Source of the DNA: Arabidopsis thaliana
Lineage: Eukaryota; Streptophyta; Magnoliopsida; Brassicales; Brassicaceae
Direction: 5' to 3'
DNA: 64,000 nucleotides
Assembly: GCF_000001735.4 (NCBI RefSeq)
Contig: NC_003076.8
Coordinates: 19,099,835-19,163,834, forward strand
Shown here in pieces: positions 50,161-61,549 of the stretch. The stretch's first letter is position 1. The number at the start of each line of letters is the position of its first letter. The notes beneath the pieces are model-generated. The model was given only the letters and a program-made list of their open reading frames with translations, was not told the origin of the DNA and ran no database searches. Both the position numbers and the translations under genes were made by a program.

Positions 50161-50968
50161 AATCTCTGCTAATTCTTGTTTCGCCGGAGCCGGAGAGAGT
50201 GAGAGAGAGAGAGGGGTACTAACTAAGCTAACTGTTCGTTTCACCGGCGACGGAGAGAAAAAACGCAGGCGAGGTTGAAGAAGAACTCAACATCGCAGAT
50301 TCTCAGGTATACACTAAAATTCTTCGTCGGTCTCAATCAGTCAACATTTTCTTCTCTCCTTGTGTTTCCGTTCACCGATTTTGAGATTTTTTCTGAGTTT
50401 CTGAGTTCATTGCTCTCGATTTCATCTAAATTTATCTTCTGTTTTCTCGAGAAAATGAAATCTGAATGCTTTTGATCTCCATGTTCTGATTTTGCTTGGG
50501 TTTCATCTACTTTTCTCCAAACAATCGAGTGAAAAAACTCATTTTCGTCTTTTGATTTTGGATTGTTTATGCGAATTTTCTCAAAATCTATGGAGTTTGG
50601 TTTGAAATCAGGTGGAAAAATCGGATTTTTATCACCATCTGAAGAAGCTCATAGAGAAAGAACATCATCAGAGTGTAGTGTTTCTTCTTTTACACTCTTC
50701 AATGATAGATCTCACCACACAAGTTCATATCATATTCAATACTCTGTTTGATACCATCTCTGTTTAGATCTGTCAAATTCGAGTCTCAGATTCAATCTCT
50801 GTGCTAAATTTCAAGGCTTTTTGTGTGGACATTTGTGAAACGTTTCTTCATTTTTTGCTTTATGGTGTGTGTTTGATAGTTTTAGGAATTGGAATCGTAG
50901 AACTGTATTGTGTGATTTTATTACTCAAAGAATTGATTTTTGTGCACTTTGTGATGTTTCTCTATAGG
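50160..50968 (+). other. 5' leader exon and leader intron of the first SRA gene
   Basis: A leader exon (about 50160-50306) ends at CAG|GTATAC and the next exon resumes at about 50968 after CTATAG. The coding start at 50973 follows within 6 nt. A similar leader arrangement precedes the second SRA gene. Inferred from splice signals and composition, not from transcripts. Confidence 0.6.
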
Positions 50969-50972
50969 AAGA

Positions 50973-51959
50973 ATGAGTCAGAAGCGATCTTTAGTCTTCG
51001 CCATTCGAGACTTTCCACCAGGCTGTGGAACTCACATCGATGTTTCGTCGAGTTTGAATCATCCAGCTGAGAAGGCCTTCAAGCATCCAAGAACTGGTGA
51101 TGTCTCTGGCGAGAATCTGAGTTTTGCTGAGGCTAAACCTGAAGGAACTTGTCTCAAACGAGAATCAGCTGATCAAGATCATATCTTTGCAGCTCCTGAA
51201 CATAATGCCAAGCGAGAACCAGCTGGTCAGGATCATGTTGTTGCAGCTACTACAGTAGCTTATGCAACTTCATCTCACAGACAAAAAGTGGAGATCGGAA
51301 ACTCTGATTGTGATCCTACTCCTCGTGAGAAAGTGCTCGAGGTATTGAGTCTTTTCAAACAAGTTTACAACCAGTTGGATCGAGATAAAAAAGCAAGACG
51401 TGGTGGAGATTTTTTGGATGCAACAAGCAGAATCGACCTCAAAACACTAACTGTGTTGGAGAAGATGGGAAAACAAGTGAACACGGAGAAGAGAATCGGA
51501 TCGGTTCCTGGAATCAACATCGGAGATGTGTTTCAGTACAAAACCGAACTTCGGGTCGTCGGGCTTCACTCCAAGCCGATGTGCGGTATCGACTACATTA
51601 AACTCGGAGATGATAGAATCACGACAAGCATCGTGGCATCAGAAGGGTATGGATACAATGATACATACAACTCTGGTGTGATGGTTTATACGGGTGAAGG
51701 AGGTAACGTGATCAACAAGCAAAAGAAAACTGAAGATCAGAAATTGGTAAAAGGGAATTTGGCATTGGCTACTAGTATGAGGCAGAAGAGTCAAGTGAGA
51801 GTGATTCGTGGAGAAGAGAGATTGGATCGTAAAGGGAAACGATATGTCTACGATGGTTTGTATATGGTTGAAGAATATTGGGTTGAGAGAGATGTTAGAG
51901 GTAAGAGTGTGTATAAGTTCAAGCTTTGTAGAATTCCTGGTCAACTTCCATTGACTTGA
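50973..51959 (+). CDS. SRA (YDG) domain protein, SUVH-derived, no SET domain
   Basis: Single coding exon, 328 residues. After a variable N-terminus the region from about residue 105 (TPREKVLEVL) carries the SUVH-type upstream helix (VYNQLDRDKKARRGG) and the SRA domain (about 168-325): KRIGSVPGINIGD, GLHSKPMCGIDYI, TTSIVASEGYG, YTGEGGNV, LVKGNLALATS, VRVIRGEERLD, YVYDGLYMVEEYW, FKLCRIPGQLPL. SRA domains bind methylated DNA and in SUVH proteins read CHG/CHH or CG methylation. Here the protein ends where SUVH would continue into pre-SET/SET, so it has no methyltransferase. Probably At5g47150. Partner of the gene at 56897. Confidence 0.92.
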   Translation: MSQKRSLVFAIRDFPPGCGTHIDVSSSLNHPAEKAFKHPRTGDVSGENLSFAEAKPEGTCLKRESADQDHIFAAPEHNAKREPAGQDHVVAATTVAYATSSHRQKVEIGNSDCDPTPREKVLEVLSLFKQVYNQLDRDKKARRGGDFLDATSRIDLKTLTVLEKMGKQVNTEKRIGSVPGINIGDVFQYKTELRVVGLHSKPMCGIDYIKLGDDRITTSIVASEGYGYNDTYNSGVMVYTGEGGNVINKQKKTEDQKLVKGNLALATSMRQKSQVRVIRGEERLDRKGKRYVYDGLYMVEEYWVERDVRGKSVYKFKLCRIPGQLPLT

Positions 51960-52584
51960 TATTAGTATAAAATAAAAACTGATGATGATGGTATAATAAG
52001 ATTTGAGGGAAAAAAAAATATTATTGAATTGTAGAGCGTTTTTGTTAAATAAAAATAGAGGACTAAAGCTTCTTTTTTATTTTATTTTATTATTGTAATA
52101 TATTCATCAAAAGAAAAGTGAAAGGTATTAATAAGTGGAAGTCCTAACAATAACTAATAAGTGAAAGGTTATAAATCAGACTTTTAAGTGTAGAGCTAAC
52201 TGGTTTTTTTTTTTGTAATTATCAAATTACCTTAAAGTTAATATATATAAATTTAAAATATCAATACTTTCTTACACTATTAGAAACAGATGGAGAAAGA
52301 TTCTGGTAAGGTGTCAGATTTCTATTTACTGTGTTTTTGGACAAAAAAACAAAGGTTCGAGTCAATTTACTGTCGTGAAAAAATGTCTATTTATTACTAT
52401 ATTGTAATCTCTTTTTTTTTTTTTCCTTCGACTATATTGTAATCTCTTTGATATATATGTGGTAGCCATTCAAAAGAATAAGAAAAAAATTTAATTGCTA
52501 TATTGTGATTTTGGATTCTAGATTTTCCGATAGCTAAATATAAAACATGTATTCTCAGAATCTCGCTGCAATATTATATTAAGA
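51960..52584. other. 3' region of first SRA gene
   Basis: AT-rich spacer with the 3' UTR and a microinsertion at 52396-52449. No gene. Confidence 0.55.
52396..52449 (-). repeat. Microinsertion: T-run + CCTTCG between 19-bp direct repeats
   Basis: ACTATATTGTAATCTCTTT occurs at 52396-52414 and 52431-52449. The 16 nt between are T-rich and end CCTTCG. On the minus strand: CGAAGG, poly(A), repeat. Confidence 0.8.
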
Positions 52585-53911
52585 CTAGATTTTAACCCGC
52601 AGTACACCGTGGGGCTATAATTTTTAGAAAAAATCAAAATGTAATATACTTAATTGATTAACATTATTATATAACCTATTATTTTGTATTTTTTGAATTT
52701 AATATGTGGTACAACGGGCAAATTGTTTTTATTAGTATAGGCAATAATGTTAACTTTTACGATCTTTTTTGTATTAAAGTTAATAATTTTATATAAGTAC
52801 AATAAAAAAACTAATGCTGATAAAATATTAAAATAAGATTTAAACCGTGTTATTACTTTTGGTTGATGATATTATAAATATGTATTAATATCGATCCAAA
52901 CCCGTCCCACCATATAACTCTCATCAAATATTACTTTTTATAAGTTTAAATATTATTAATGTTTATAAAGTTAAAATATTTCAATAATATATTTCAAAAA
53001 TTAATACTTTTTTGCCTTTTATGTAATGACATTTTTTGTAATTCTTACTAAAACAAAATAAGTCTACAAAATGTAATTCAATATTTTAAATGCAGATAAT
53101 GTTATAAATAACTATTTAGTTTAATCATAATTTGTAATTGATATGTACTTGAGTTTTTGGATTACCTGTATTTCACGTCATTTAATAGCCTAAATTGGGT
53201 AGTTTTGTAACATTATTTGAAACAATAATATTATCTTAATACATGTACATTTTACTAACTGAAAAATATGAGATTGATTATTTTTATAACACGGAAAATA
53301 TGAGATAGATTTTTTATATTACACTGAAAATGAATGATTCAAAACTAAAAATCATAGTGTAATATAGTTTAGCGTAGAAAATAATTAAAAGGATTTTATT
53401 TATTTATTTTGTTTCCTAAATTTTAGTTTAGACTCAGAAAACAATTGTTTAACTTCCTTAGAAGATGATAAACATATATGGAAGATTTGAATCTCTATTC
53501 ATATATATTTAAAAATCAGTAATGTCAATATAATTAAAGGATAGATTAGAAGAAATTCTCTTGAATGCTAAATAATTCATTTGTTATTTATAAACGAAAT
53601 ATTAAATGCTGTAAAAAATGAAATATTAAATAAATATGGAAAGAAAATCCTACCTTAAAAGATTGTGTATTATTGAAATCAATTTTTATTACAGCAAATT
53701 AAAACCAAAAATTAATAAATACTTAAGAGAAATTTTAGGAATGATTTCGTTTGAAATAATGGTGGAGTTAATATAGAGAGATTTTAGGCAATATTTTTGT
53801 TAGGTAAATATTTGATTTAAAATTTCTGCATAAATTCAGTGGCATTGAGTCGTAAATAAGTCCAAGTCCAAGATTTATTTGTTAAAATGGCTGCAAAAAT
53901 GTATATATAGA
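52585..53911 (-). mobile_element. Non-autonomous Helitron, copy 3
   Basis: A 1327-bp relative of the 1725 and 14748 elements in minus orientation. CTAG (52585-52588) abuts A at 52584; the stem (CCCGC..GTGGGG) is imperfect but keeps pairing potential. The far end is GA at 53910-53911 followed by T at 53912, so A|T insertion holds at both ends. Interior near 53840-53905 (GTAAATAAGTCC... , ATGGCTGCAAAAATG) matches copy 1. It is more than twice the length of the other two, so extra internal sequence was gained. No coding region for Rep/helicase. Confidence 0.84.
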
Positions 53912-56896
53912 TTTGCCTCATAATCAAAACCTTTTTACTGCTTAAAAACAAAACAAAAAAAATCCTTTTAAAAACAAATGTAAAAGTCCTTTTTATTCTA
54001 ATTAAATCTACCGAGTATAAAAGTTTTTTTTTCCAAAAATGTAAATATTTCCTAAAAGTGAAAACGATTTAGCTTTACAATCTATGATTATAAACCTATA
54101 AAGATGGAAATATACTTTACTTTACATATATCCATTATGGAAGTTTGTTTACTTACAAAAAATATGAATCCCTTTGGGAAATGTTTTTACACAACATATT
54201 ATTTTCCCCACATAAATGCACATTATGAATGGAAATAAAAAGTAAATTTTATATTATTTTTCTTATCAATTAAGTAATTTCCAAATTTGAATTTAAAGCA
54301 TGATTTATATGGAAAGCCAATAACTTTAACAAAAACAATATTTGGAAAAATAATATTTCATTAATTAAGATTATCTTCTTCCACTATAAAAAGAGTTTTA
54401 ATTGCATAGAATCATTCACTTCATAAATATTTAGAGCAGTCACATTTGAAATCTCTCCTCTCTTATTCTTATTCTTATTCTTATTCTTATTCTCCTAAAC
54501 GTGTATCTATCTATGGAGCTAATCAGTCATACAAGTTGATACATATTTTCTTAATAACGTCGAGTCGGGTAAGTAACTTTTGTTTTTTTTCTTAATATCA
54601 TAGAATGAAAGATTCTAAACTATCGCTAGAGTTTTCTATAAATTTTTTAGATTATTTTTTTTCATAATCTCTTAAAAGTTTTCAAACAATCTCTTTATTT
54701 TAATGATATTTTCATGATTTTATTTTGTGAAGAAAAGTCTATAAAATCATATACCAATAATATAATATTTTAATTCATCAACAATCAATTTTTTTTTTAA
54801 TAACACAAAACTTTTATTGATTTATGAATCCTTTTATTGTGCACTCATTGATGTAGATGATTATTTTTCTTTTCAACTTATTTTCAAACAAATCCTTAAT
54901 AGTTTTTAGATTTAGGCCGTGAATGGTTGCGGTTTTTAAAATGGTTTTACTTAGTTTTTTTCATATTCTATTTTACAATCATTCATAAATTAGAAAAAGT
55001 GGTTCCCTAAAATAGAGAATTTAGATTTTGAGAGTTTTTATAGATTTGGAAGCACTCTTCAAAAAACTTTTAAGAGATTTTCAGTGTTTGTCATGAATGT
55101 GACTATATTTCTCTTTTGACTAACTTCTAATTTTGTTTAGTTAATTATTTAGTTTCTTGCAAAATCCAAAAGCTGAAATTTAAAAACCAAAATCTAACGT
55201 CAACAAAAAAAATCTCAAAACCAAAAACTAAAATCTTAAAACCATAAACATTCATAGCTTTAAACCAGTGTTCTAGAAAGAGACATAAACTTAGACGACA
55301 ACCGCCTAAACTTGCATATGACTCGTTTTGGTGTATTTTACTAATTTTCAACTAAATTTGTCTACATATATATATACATTGTTATAAACGTTTATAAATC
55401 GTTGGATATAAATTAAATAAATATTTTATCTAAATTGTGTTTACAAATTAAAACTTTTCTATTATAATAGATATTTTTACATAATTTTATGTATAATATC
55501 ATATTTATAAATATGTTATAAATGCTTAAACCAAGTAAAATTGTCTAGGCCTCTATTAGATGTTTTAGGTACATGAACTAGGTAAACGCCTGTGTAGCGT
55601 TTAACGCTTTTTTAAACATGTTTTCACTTTTTTTAATTCTTTTGTACATATTCGTTTTCTGGTTTCTATTAGATGTTTTAGGTGGATGCACTAGGTCACC
55701 GTCGACTTAGCTTCTTAGAACAAATTTTTCTATTTGTTTTTAACATATTACTTTTGTGGTTTCTATTTATTATACCTAAATAATATAGTAAATAAATAAA
55801 CATTAAAACCTAAAAACTATTGCCCAATAGTTGAATAAAAATAGGAAAACCCACCACATAGTATAATACTAAATGCAAATAACTATTTATAGCAAAAGAA
55901 ATTTGAAATTTCTATAACTATAACTAGTAATAAAGTAGATGAGAACAAAACTTAAATGCTATGGAAAAAACTTACACCACCACTACTAACGCTCCACGTA
56001 ATCATTAAAGTTAATTAGTCGCTAATCATTCGTTTTGGGTATTTAATATTTTAAAGTTATAAGTTATAACCGAAACAATTAACGTAGTTAATGGCTCCAT
56101 TGAAAAACAGATTTAAAACTCAAACACACACAATTAACCAACTTAAGTACTGTTCAGTGACTCATCGTTTTTCGAGCCTCAGAGATTATCACAAGAAGAA
56201 GAATCCAGAGTCCGCCGGGAAAAAAAAAAAAAAAAACAATAAGAAGATTACAAAAACAAAGAATTACTCCGTTCATCTTCGCTAGGTTCTGTTTCAGGTT
56301 CAGTGAATTTTTTTTGGTTCTTCTCTTCTTCCAGTGTATACTTTGTTCCCTGCTCTGTATTTCATAGTTTTCTTCATTTCTGTTCCTTGTTTTTTTTTTT
56401 TTTGCGAATTCTTCGTTTAAAGTTCGCTTTTTCTGACAAATTTATACACCTTTTTCGTTTTTTTCTGAGACTCAAGCATTCTTTGATCTTTCGTTTTCTT
56501 GAATTTTGTGTTTTGTAGTTGAAATTGCTTCGAACTCTCTGGAACTTTAGGGTTTGAGATCGATTTTCCTAATAACGGTTCGTGTTTTTTCAATCTCGAT
56601 GCTTTTACAGAAAATAACGGTTCGAATTTCAAAATTCAAAATTTTCACTCTCCGTCATCTTCGTCTTTTACCATTTGTGTTATCCCTAATTGTTACAGTT
56701 TTAAGATTTAGCCCTAGTTTTACTGTGTTCACACTTGCGCCGTATAAATGCTCTTACTTTAATTGTCATTTTCAGCCATAATCTTGGAATTACATTGTGG
56801 GATCTTTCTAGATTATGTGTGAGAACATAGAAGATTAAGATAGTTTCTGAATTTGGATAGATTAGTGATTTTGTGAAACAATTGTATATATGCAGG
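53912..56896. other. Spacer and 5' region of second SRA gene
   Basis: Contains a hexanucleotide repeat (TCTTAT, six units, about 54461-54492), a stretch similar to the repeat in the BI-1 paralogue's intron (about 54640-54800), and other AT-rich sequence. A putative leader exon before 56284 (ending TTCGCTAG|GTTCTG) and leader intron lead to the coding start at 56897. No other gene supported. Confidence 0.5.
54461..54492. repeat. TCTTAT hexanucleotide tandem repeat
   Basis: About five to six consecutive copies of TCTTAT seen directly. Confidence 0.8.
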
Positions 56897-58144
56897 ATGA
56901 TGATGACTCAAAGGATCTCTCCTTCTAATAAGCGTCGGAGAGTCTCTTTTGTTAGAGATTTTCCTCAATTTAGTGTTAAAGATGAAAGTGACATTGGTGG
57001 TGATGATGTTGCAACCATAAAAGAGAACTTGGATGGTAAAGAAGATAGTAACTGTGTTGGTGTCGCTTATCGCGATCACCATAGGCCTAAAGAAGAATCG
57101 TTTGATTCGATAATGAAGAAAGCTGGCTTTAATGTAGCTAATGGTAATCTTGGGAATGGAAAGTTTCCTCCATCTAAGAGGAATGTTCCTTTACCTTGTG
57201 AAGGTAAAGTGCAACCTCTTAGCGTGGAGGAAGGTATTAAACTAATGGCTTATGAAAGCCAAAGAAGACGTTGTTTTGGTAAGCCTTTGGTATCAACCAA
57301 AGTTGTGCAGAAACATAGATACTCACCTGCGAAGAAGAAGTTGAGTAATGCAACTGCGTTAAGAGTAAGACACTCACCGATGAAGAAGTTGAGTAATGCA
57401 TCAAGACTAAGAGCAAATGCTCATAGACCGACTCAACATAAAGATGAAAGACGGTCTGGAGTCCTCTCGGTTATACAACGAAACCGGCTTTCGAAAGATC
57501 TTACCCCACGCCAGAAGGTTCAAGAAGTGTTGCGTATTTTCACACTTGTGTTTGATGAGCTAGATCGTAACAAGGCAGCAAGAAGAGGTGGATCAGAGAC
57601 TGCCAAGAGCAGGATAGATTACCAAACTTGGACTATTCTGAGGGAAATGGGGATGCAAGTTAACTCTCAAAAGAGGATTGGATCAGTCCCCGGGATCAAG
57701 GTTGGAGATAAAATTCAGTTCAAAGCAGCACTCAGTGTAATCGGTCTTCATTTTGGCATCATGAGTGGGATTGACTACATGTATAAAGGAAACAAGGAAG
57801 TAGCTACAAGCATTGTTTCATCAGAAGGTAATGATTACGGGGATAGATTCATCAACGATGTGATGATCTATTGTGGTCAAGGAGGTAATATGAGGAGCAA
57901 GGATCATAAAGCAATCAAAGATCAGAAGCTTGTTGGTGGAAATTTGGCTTTAGCTAATAGCATTAAGGAAAAGACTCCGGTGCGAGTGATCCGTGGCGAA
58001 AGACGATTGGACAACAGAGGAAAGGATTATGTGTATGATGGTTTATACAGGGTGGAGAAGTATTGGGAAGAGAGGGGACCTCAAGGTAACATTTTGTTCA
58101 AGTTTAAGCTTAGAAGAACTTGTCAACCTTATGTGGACTTTTGA
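56897..58144 (+). CDS. SRA (YDG) domain protein, SUVH-derived, no SET domain (second copy)
   Basis: Single coding exon, 415 residues from the ATG at 56897. An open frame continues further up to 56873, but a TGCAG acceptor at 56891-56895 supports starting here. N-terminal lysine-rich linker with two related segments (HSPMKKLSNAS-like, about 143-180); then a SUVH-type helix (DELDRNKAARRGG) and SRA domain (about 250-412): KRIGSVPGIKVGD, GLHFGIMSGIDYM, ATSIVSSEGND, GQGGNM, GNLALANSI, VRVIRGERRLD, YVYDGLYRVEKYW. As in its neighbour, pre-SET and SET are absent. Probably binds methylated DNA; could compete with or assist SUVH proteins (inference). Probably At5g47160. Confidence 0.92.
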   Translation: MMMTQRISPSNKRRRVSFVRDFPQFSVKDESDIGGDDVATIKENLDGKEDSNCVGVAYRDHHRPKEESFDSIMKKAGFNVANGNLGNGKFPPSKRNVPLPCEGKVQPLSVEEGIKLMAYESQRRRCFGKPLVSTKVVQKHRYSPAKKKLSNATALRVRHSPMKKLSNASRLRANAHRPTQHKDERRSGVLSVIQRNRLSKDLTPRQKVQEVLRIFTLVFDELDRNKAARRGGSETAKSRIDYQTWTILREMGMQVNSQKRIGSVPGIKVGDKIQFKAALSVIGLHFGIMSGIDYMYKGNKEVATSIVSSEGNDYGDRFINDVMIYCGQGGNMRSKDHKAIKDQKLVGGNLALANSIKEKTPVRVIRGERRLDNRGKDYVYDGLYRVEKYWEERGPQGNILFKFKLRRTCQPYVDF

Positions 58145-58673
58145 AAGGGATAGTGTGAGATAATGAAACTTTAGTTTTTGGTTTTTTGGTAAGATAGTAC
58201 TTACTTAGGTCCGTGACCTGTAATATCAAACCAACTATAGTGTGGTTTAGGATAACTTTTCTTTCTGACAGTAGTAGGTTCAGGATCTTGTGTTGTACAA
58301 ATTGAATGATCCTTCTGATGTCTTCATAACTAATGATCCTTCTGTTTCTAAACTTCATAAATGTTACACCTTTTTGTTAATATTATATTCTAATGATGTA
58401 AAGTTACTTCGCAAATCTTGGATTTCTTAGTTTCATAATCCGGTAAAGCAGAAGAACTTCAATAAGTTCCTTAAACTTGTTTTTTCAGATATGGTAATAT
58501 GGGTGGAAACATGACTTTGAAACGTTTATATAGAATCCTTTCCAACATTTTAATCTAATCAGAAAAAGGCAAAATATCTAATTGGTGAGAATCCACAGCA
58601 AAATGAGAAACCTACAAGGTTTAGTCACAGACAGCTAAAAACCAAACCAAATTAAAGAAAAAAGCGCCAAAGT
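58145..58673. other. Convergent 3' region
   Basis: Second SRA gene (+) and the unknown gene (-) converge here. Only UTR-like sequence; the minus-strand frame 58110-58358 is a shadow of the SRA 3' end. Confidence 0.5.
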
Positions 58674-59126
58674 TTACGAAGGAAACTTAAAGCCCATTGA
58701 CTTCAATATCTCAACACAGCTCTGACTTTTATCAACCTTGTCCTTGTCTTCCTTAACCTTGTCACCGGAGTTTCGAAGCAGAGCTTCAATGATTTCTTTA
58801 AAAGGTATAATCTCTTCTTTCTCTTTCTCTTTCTTCTTCTTTCTTCCATCTTCTTTCCATTTCCCACCACCCCATTCGTACGACGGCTCCATCCACGGCG
58901 GCAACACTCTCCTCGCTGCTGCTTCACCGGCGACTGTTGATGTGGAACCTAATTTCTTGTCCGAAACCCTAGTTTCAATCTCTTTTGGTGGATTCAATCT
59001 CGCATCGTCAGACTCTGGTGAAGTGGGAACAGAAACCATTACGATTCCTTCTTCCGGATTCACGGGAGGAGATAAATGCCAATCTTCTAAAATCTCTGAA
59101 CTCTCTGTATCTGAACGTTTCTCCAT
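58674..59126 (-). CDS. Small unknown protein, charged
   Basis: A single-exon frame of 150 residues starting MEKRSDTESSEILEDW. It has an acidic/Pro-containing N-terminal half, a WMEPSYEWGGGKWKED segment (about 78-93) and a Lys/Glu-rich helical stretch (about 94-135) that may form a coiled coil. I do not recognise a domain. GC content and codon use are higher than the surroundings and the frame is clean, so it is probably real. Likely At5g47170. The plus-strand frame 58738-59166 is its shadow. Confidence 0.75.
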   Translation of the reverse strand: MEKRSDTESSEILEDWHLSPPVNPEEGIVMVSVPTSPESDDARLNPPKEIETRVSDKKLGSTSTVAGEAAARRVLPPWMEPSYEWGGGKWKEDGRKKKKEKEKEEIIPFKEIIEALLRNSGDKVKEDKDKVDKSQSCVEILKSMGFKFPS

Positions 59127-59200
59127 TCTAAAAAGCTTCGGAATTCGAAATCGGCGAAACTGTTAAAAAGGAAGAGACTTTCTGCTTTTCTGTTTGATTT

Positions 59201-59480
59201 GACACAATTCAGTAAACTTGTTTAGTATCGGACCTTTTTGGGCTTTATGAGCTCTAAAATTAAAATGCCTTATGGACTGTTTTGATTTGAAAGATTAGAG
59301 ACAATTCAGAGAACTTGTTTATTGTTGGACCTTTTTGGGCTTTAAAGGAAAATATGTTATGGGCTTTAACGGAATATACTTTATGGGAAAGATTAAAGAC
59401 AATCCAGAGCATTTGTTTGATATTGGACCTTTTTGGGCTTTTAAGTTGGATCTTTTGGACCCAATTCAGATTTGTTTTAT
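59201..59480. repeat. Three tandem copies of an about 98-bp repeat upstream of the unknown gene
   Basis: Units start at about 59201, 59300 and 59398; each carries an ACTTGTTTA/ATTTGTTTG stretch followed by GGACCTTTTTGGGCTTT. The array lies 75-350 bp upstream of the start codon at 59126, so it probably overlaps the promoter. Each unit has a GGGCTTT (AAAGCCC) element related to site II/telobox-associated motifs. Confidence 0.75.
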
Positions 59481-60231
59481 AATTTGGGCATTCACTTCAT
59501 TCACTTAATGATATTGATTATTTTTTTGTTAAGTACAGATTTATCATTTTTTTTTCTCAGATTTATCATTTTTAATGACTCTTGAAATCTTGTACCCAAA
59601 TTTTTTTAATAGAATCTTAAAATACATGACCTTATATCAGTATTAGATTTAAATTTTCTTTGAAAAGTTGAGAAACCAATGACGGTATTAATCTATTTTG
59701 AAAACACATGGATTTTTTTCTATATATTTATATATATAATTCATTGACGGTATTATATATATATATATATATGGTAATTTGATTCATTCATTCATTTGAA
59801 GTATGATAAAAAAAAGTTGATACACCCAAATTACACTAATTAATATCATCAATACACAACACATATAATAAATAAATATAGAAAAGATTTACGCTTTCAA
59901 AAACGAGAACCATATTCACTATTATTATTTTTCTTCAAAATAAATCTCATTAGAGATTGTCATTTTTGCCTATCATATTCATATATTGGATGAAACTCCA
60001 AAGTTATCTAATCTTGACAATGATACTAGATATCCTCTCTAGGAGTATGAATGATGATGTGATTTCATGAGAAGAGAGAAAATAAAAATCAATACAAAGA
60101 TTTGTTTCTGGACTAGTTTGAGATAATTGAGATCGACTCATCACATTTCATATCAGAATGGATTGCAAATAAATATCTATTTTATTAATTAGTTAATGAT
60201 AATTAATAGATAGGAAAAGAAAATTTTAAAT
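59481..60231. other. Spacer with microinsertion
   Basis: AT-rich; holds an AT microsatellite (about 59753-59772) and the microinsertion at 59536-59573. Right end is the 3' region of the third defensin-like gene. Confidence 0.5.
59536..59573 (-). repeat. Microinsertion: T4CT between 16-bp direct repeats
   Basis: CAGATTTATCATTTTT is at 59536-59551 and 59558-59573, with TTTTCT between them. Structure similar to other loci but with almost no unique insert. Confidence 0.6.
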
Positions 60232-60578
60232 TCAAGAACTACAAGGATAATAACACATGCATTTTAATTTATCGCAAGGTGTTCTTTGGACGCATCGGCC
60301 CAATCCCTTCCGTTTCTGTAGGCATAGAGCATTACAATTGCCAGCACCACAATCTATTTCGGTTAAAGCCTCCTCACAACGTTGTTGTTGTTGTTGCCCT
60401 TCAATTTCATTCACCATCATCCCTACAAAAAAATTTGTTTCAATAGCATAAAATATCAATTATATTTTTTTTAAACATAAAATACATGATTTTATAATAG
60501 ATTAAGAGCATGCTAAATATATAAAAAGAAACCTAGAATAAGAATGATGAAGAAAGCAGAAATGATGGATTTAGTCAT
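60232..60578 (-). CDS. Defensin-like (LCR-type) secreted peptide, third copy
   Basis: Two exons, 60578-60533 (46 nt, MTKSIISAFFIILILG signal start) and 60422-60232, with a 110-nt intron at the same place and phase as the pair at 22646/23672. The mature part begins MVNEIEGQQQQQ and has nine cysteines: the eight family positions, including GAGNC and CYYPC, plus one in the RTPC segment (the family spacing is otherwise kept). It is more diverged than the tandem pair. A poly(CAA) glutamine run (five Gln) precedes the first Cys. Possibly LCR3 (At5g47175) from memory of this locus; symbol left empty. Role not known; family members are secreted, some in pollen-pistil interaction. Confidence 0.86.
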
Positions 60579-60657
60579 TTTTGTGTGATAATTGGAGTTT
60601 CTGAATTACAATTATAATGACAATAGTTGTAGTGTACACTGAAATATCACAAACAAG

Positions 60658-60659
<2 letters not shown>

Positions 60660-60691
<32 letters not shown>
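60660..60691. repeat. AT microsatellite in defensin-like promoter, third copy
   Basis: About 15 AT units starting 82 bp upstream of the start codon at 60578; compare 23075-23106. Confidence 0.9.
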
Positions 60692-60694
<3 letters not shown>

Positions 60695-61549
60695 AAGATA
60701 TATTTTTACAAATTTGATTGATGAATTTTGGTAGGTAAATTATTTAAAAATCTTGTCATCTATAGTTAATAATCTCTATATCTCTTTTTTAAAAACAAAT
60801 CCAATTTTTCCCTAACAATTGATATTCTAGTGTTTCCTCAAATTAAAAATTCATGATTTCAATAAAATATAATCATTACTAAAATATATCTTACTTACTT
60901 AGCAAAGTAATAAAATATAATCATTACTAAAATATATCTTAAAAATTCTGCAGTTACTGCTCTCTGAGAGTTTCGATTCTGTTTTCTTACCGTAATCTTT
61001 CTTCAATTGTTGTTAACTTGCTATTACTAATATTTTTTGTTTACGACTTTGAGACTCTTCACATAAAGCCTTAGTGATTTTCTGATGAAGTAATCTTATG
61101 CATATATTCATGAGAAGACACTACCATATTCATAAATTTAAACAAAAGCTCATATGCTCAAGTTTTCATTTAAAGACCTGGTGGCTAATTATACCTTTCA
61201 TTTAAGTGATGCAATGATCGATAAAATAATTGTAACAGAATTCCTTCACAAACGGGTAAACAATACAAAGGATTAGCCATCTTCAATAAAGCACAAAGAG
61301 GATTGAAAAAGTGGACAAGTAAAACCAATGATGAAAGGGTCTCTTGGGTCAAAAATGTACATAATTTATAACTGAAAAAAAGAAGAAAATTTGATGGAAG
61401 AAACGTGTGGAACATTAGGAGAAAGAAAGAGAGGGATATAAATAACCCAAATTTAGAAGATTTAAAATACCCGAAAATATGTGAATCTGTTTTGATTCGG
61501 CTGTTACATATATTGAGATGATAGGCGATGTGTTGAAGCTCAAGAGTTG
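60692..61549. other. Spacer and 3' UTR of the VAP gene
   Basis: AT-rich; a partial direct repeat (AAAATATAATCATTACTAAAATATATCTTA) recurs near 60864 and 60911. The VAP 3' UTR lies at the right end. The 61185-61703 minus frame overlaps the VAP last exon in another frame and is not a gene. Confidence 0.5.

Noticed and set aside
56873-56896. Upstream ATG at 56873 as the start of the second SRA protein
   Set aside because: A TGCAG acceptor at 56891-56895 follows a probable leader intron, and the MKQLYICR extension has no homology.
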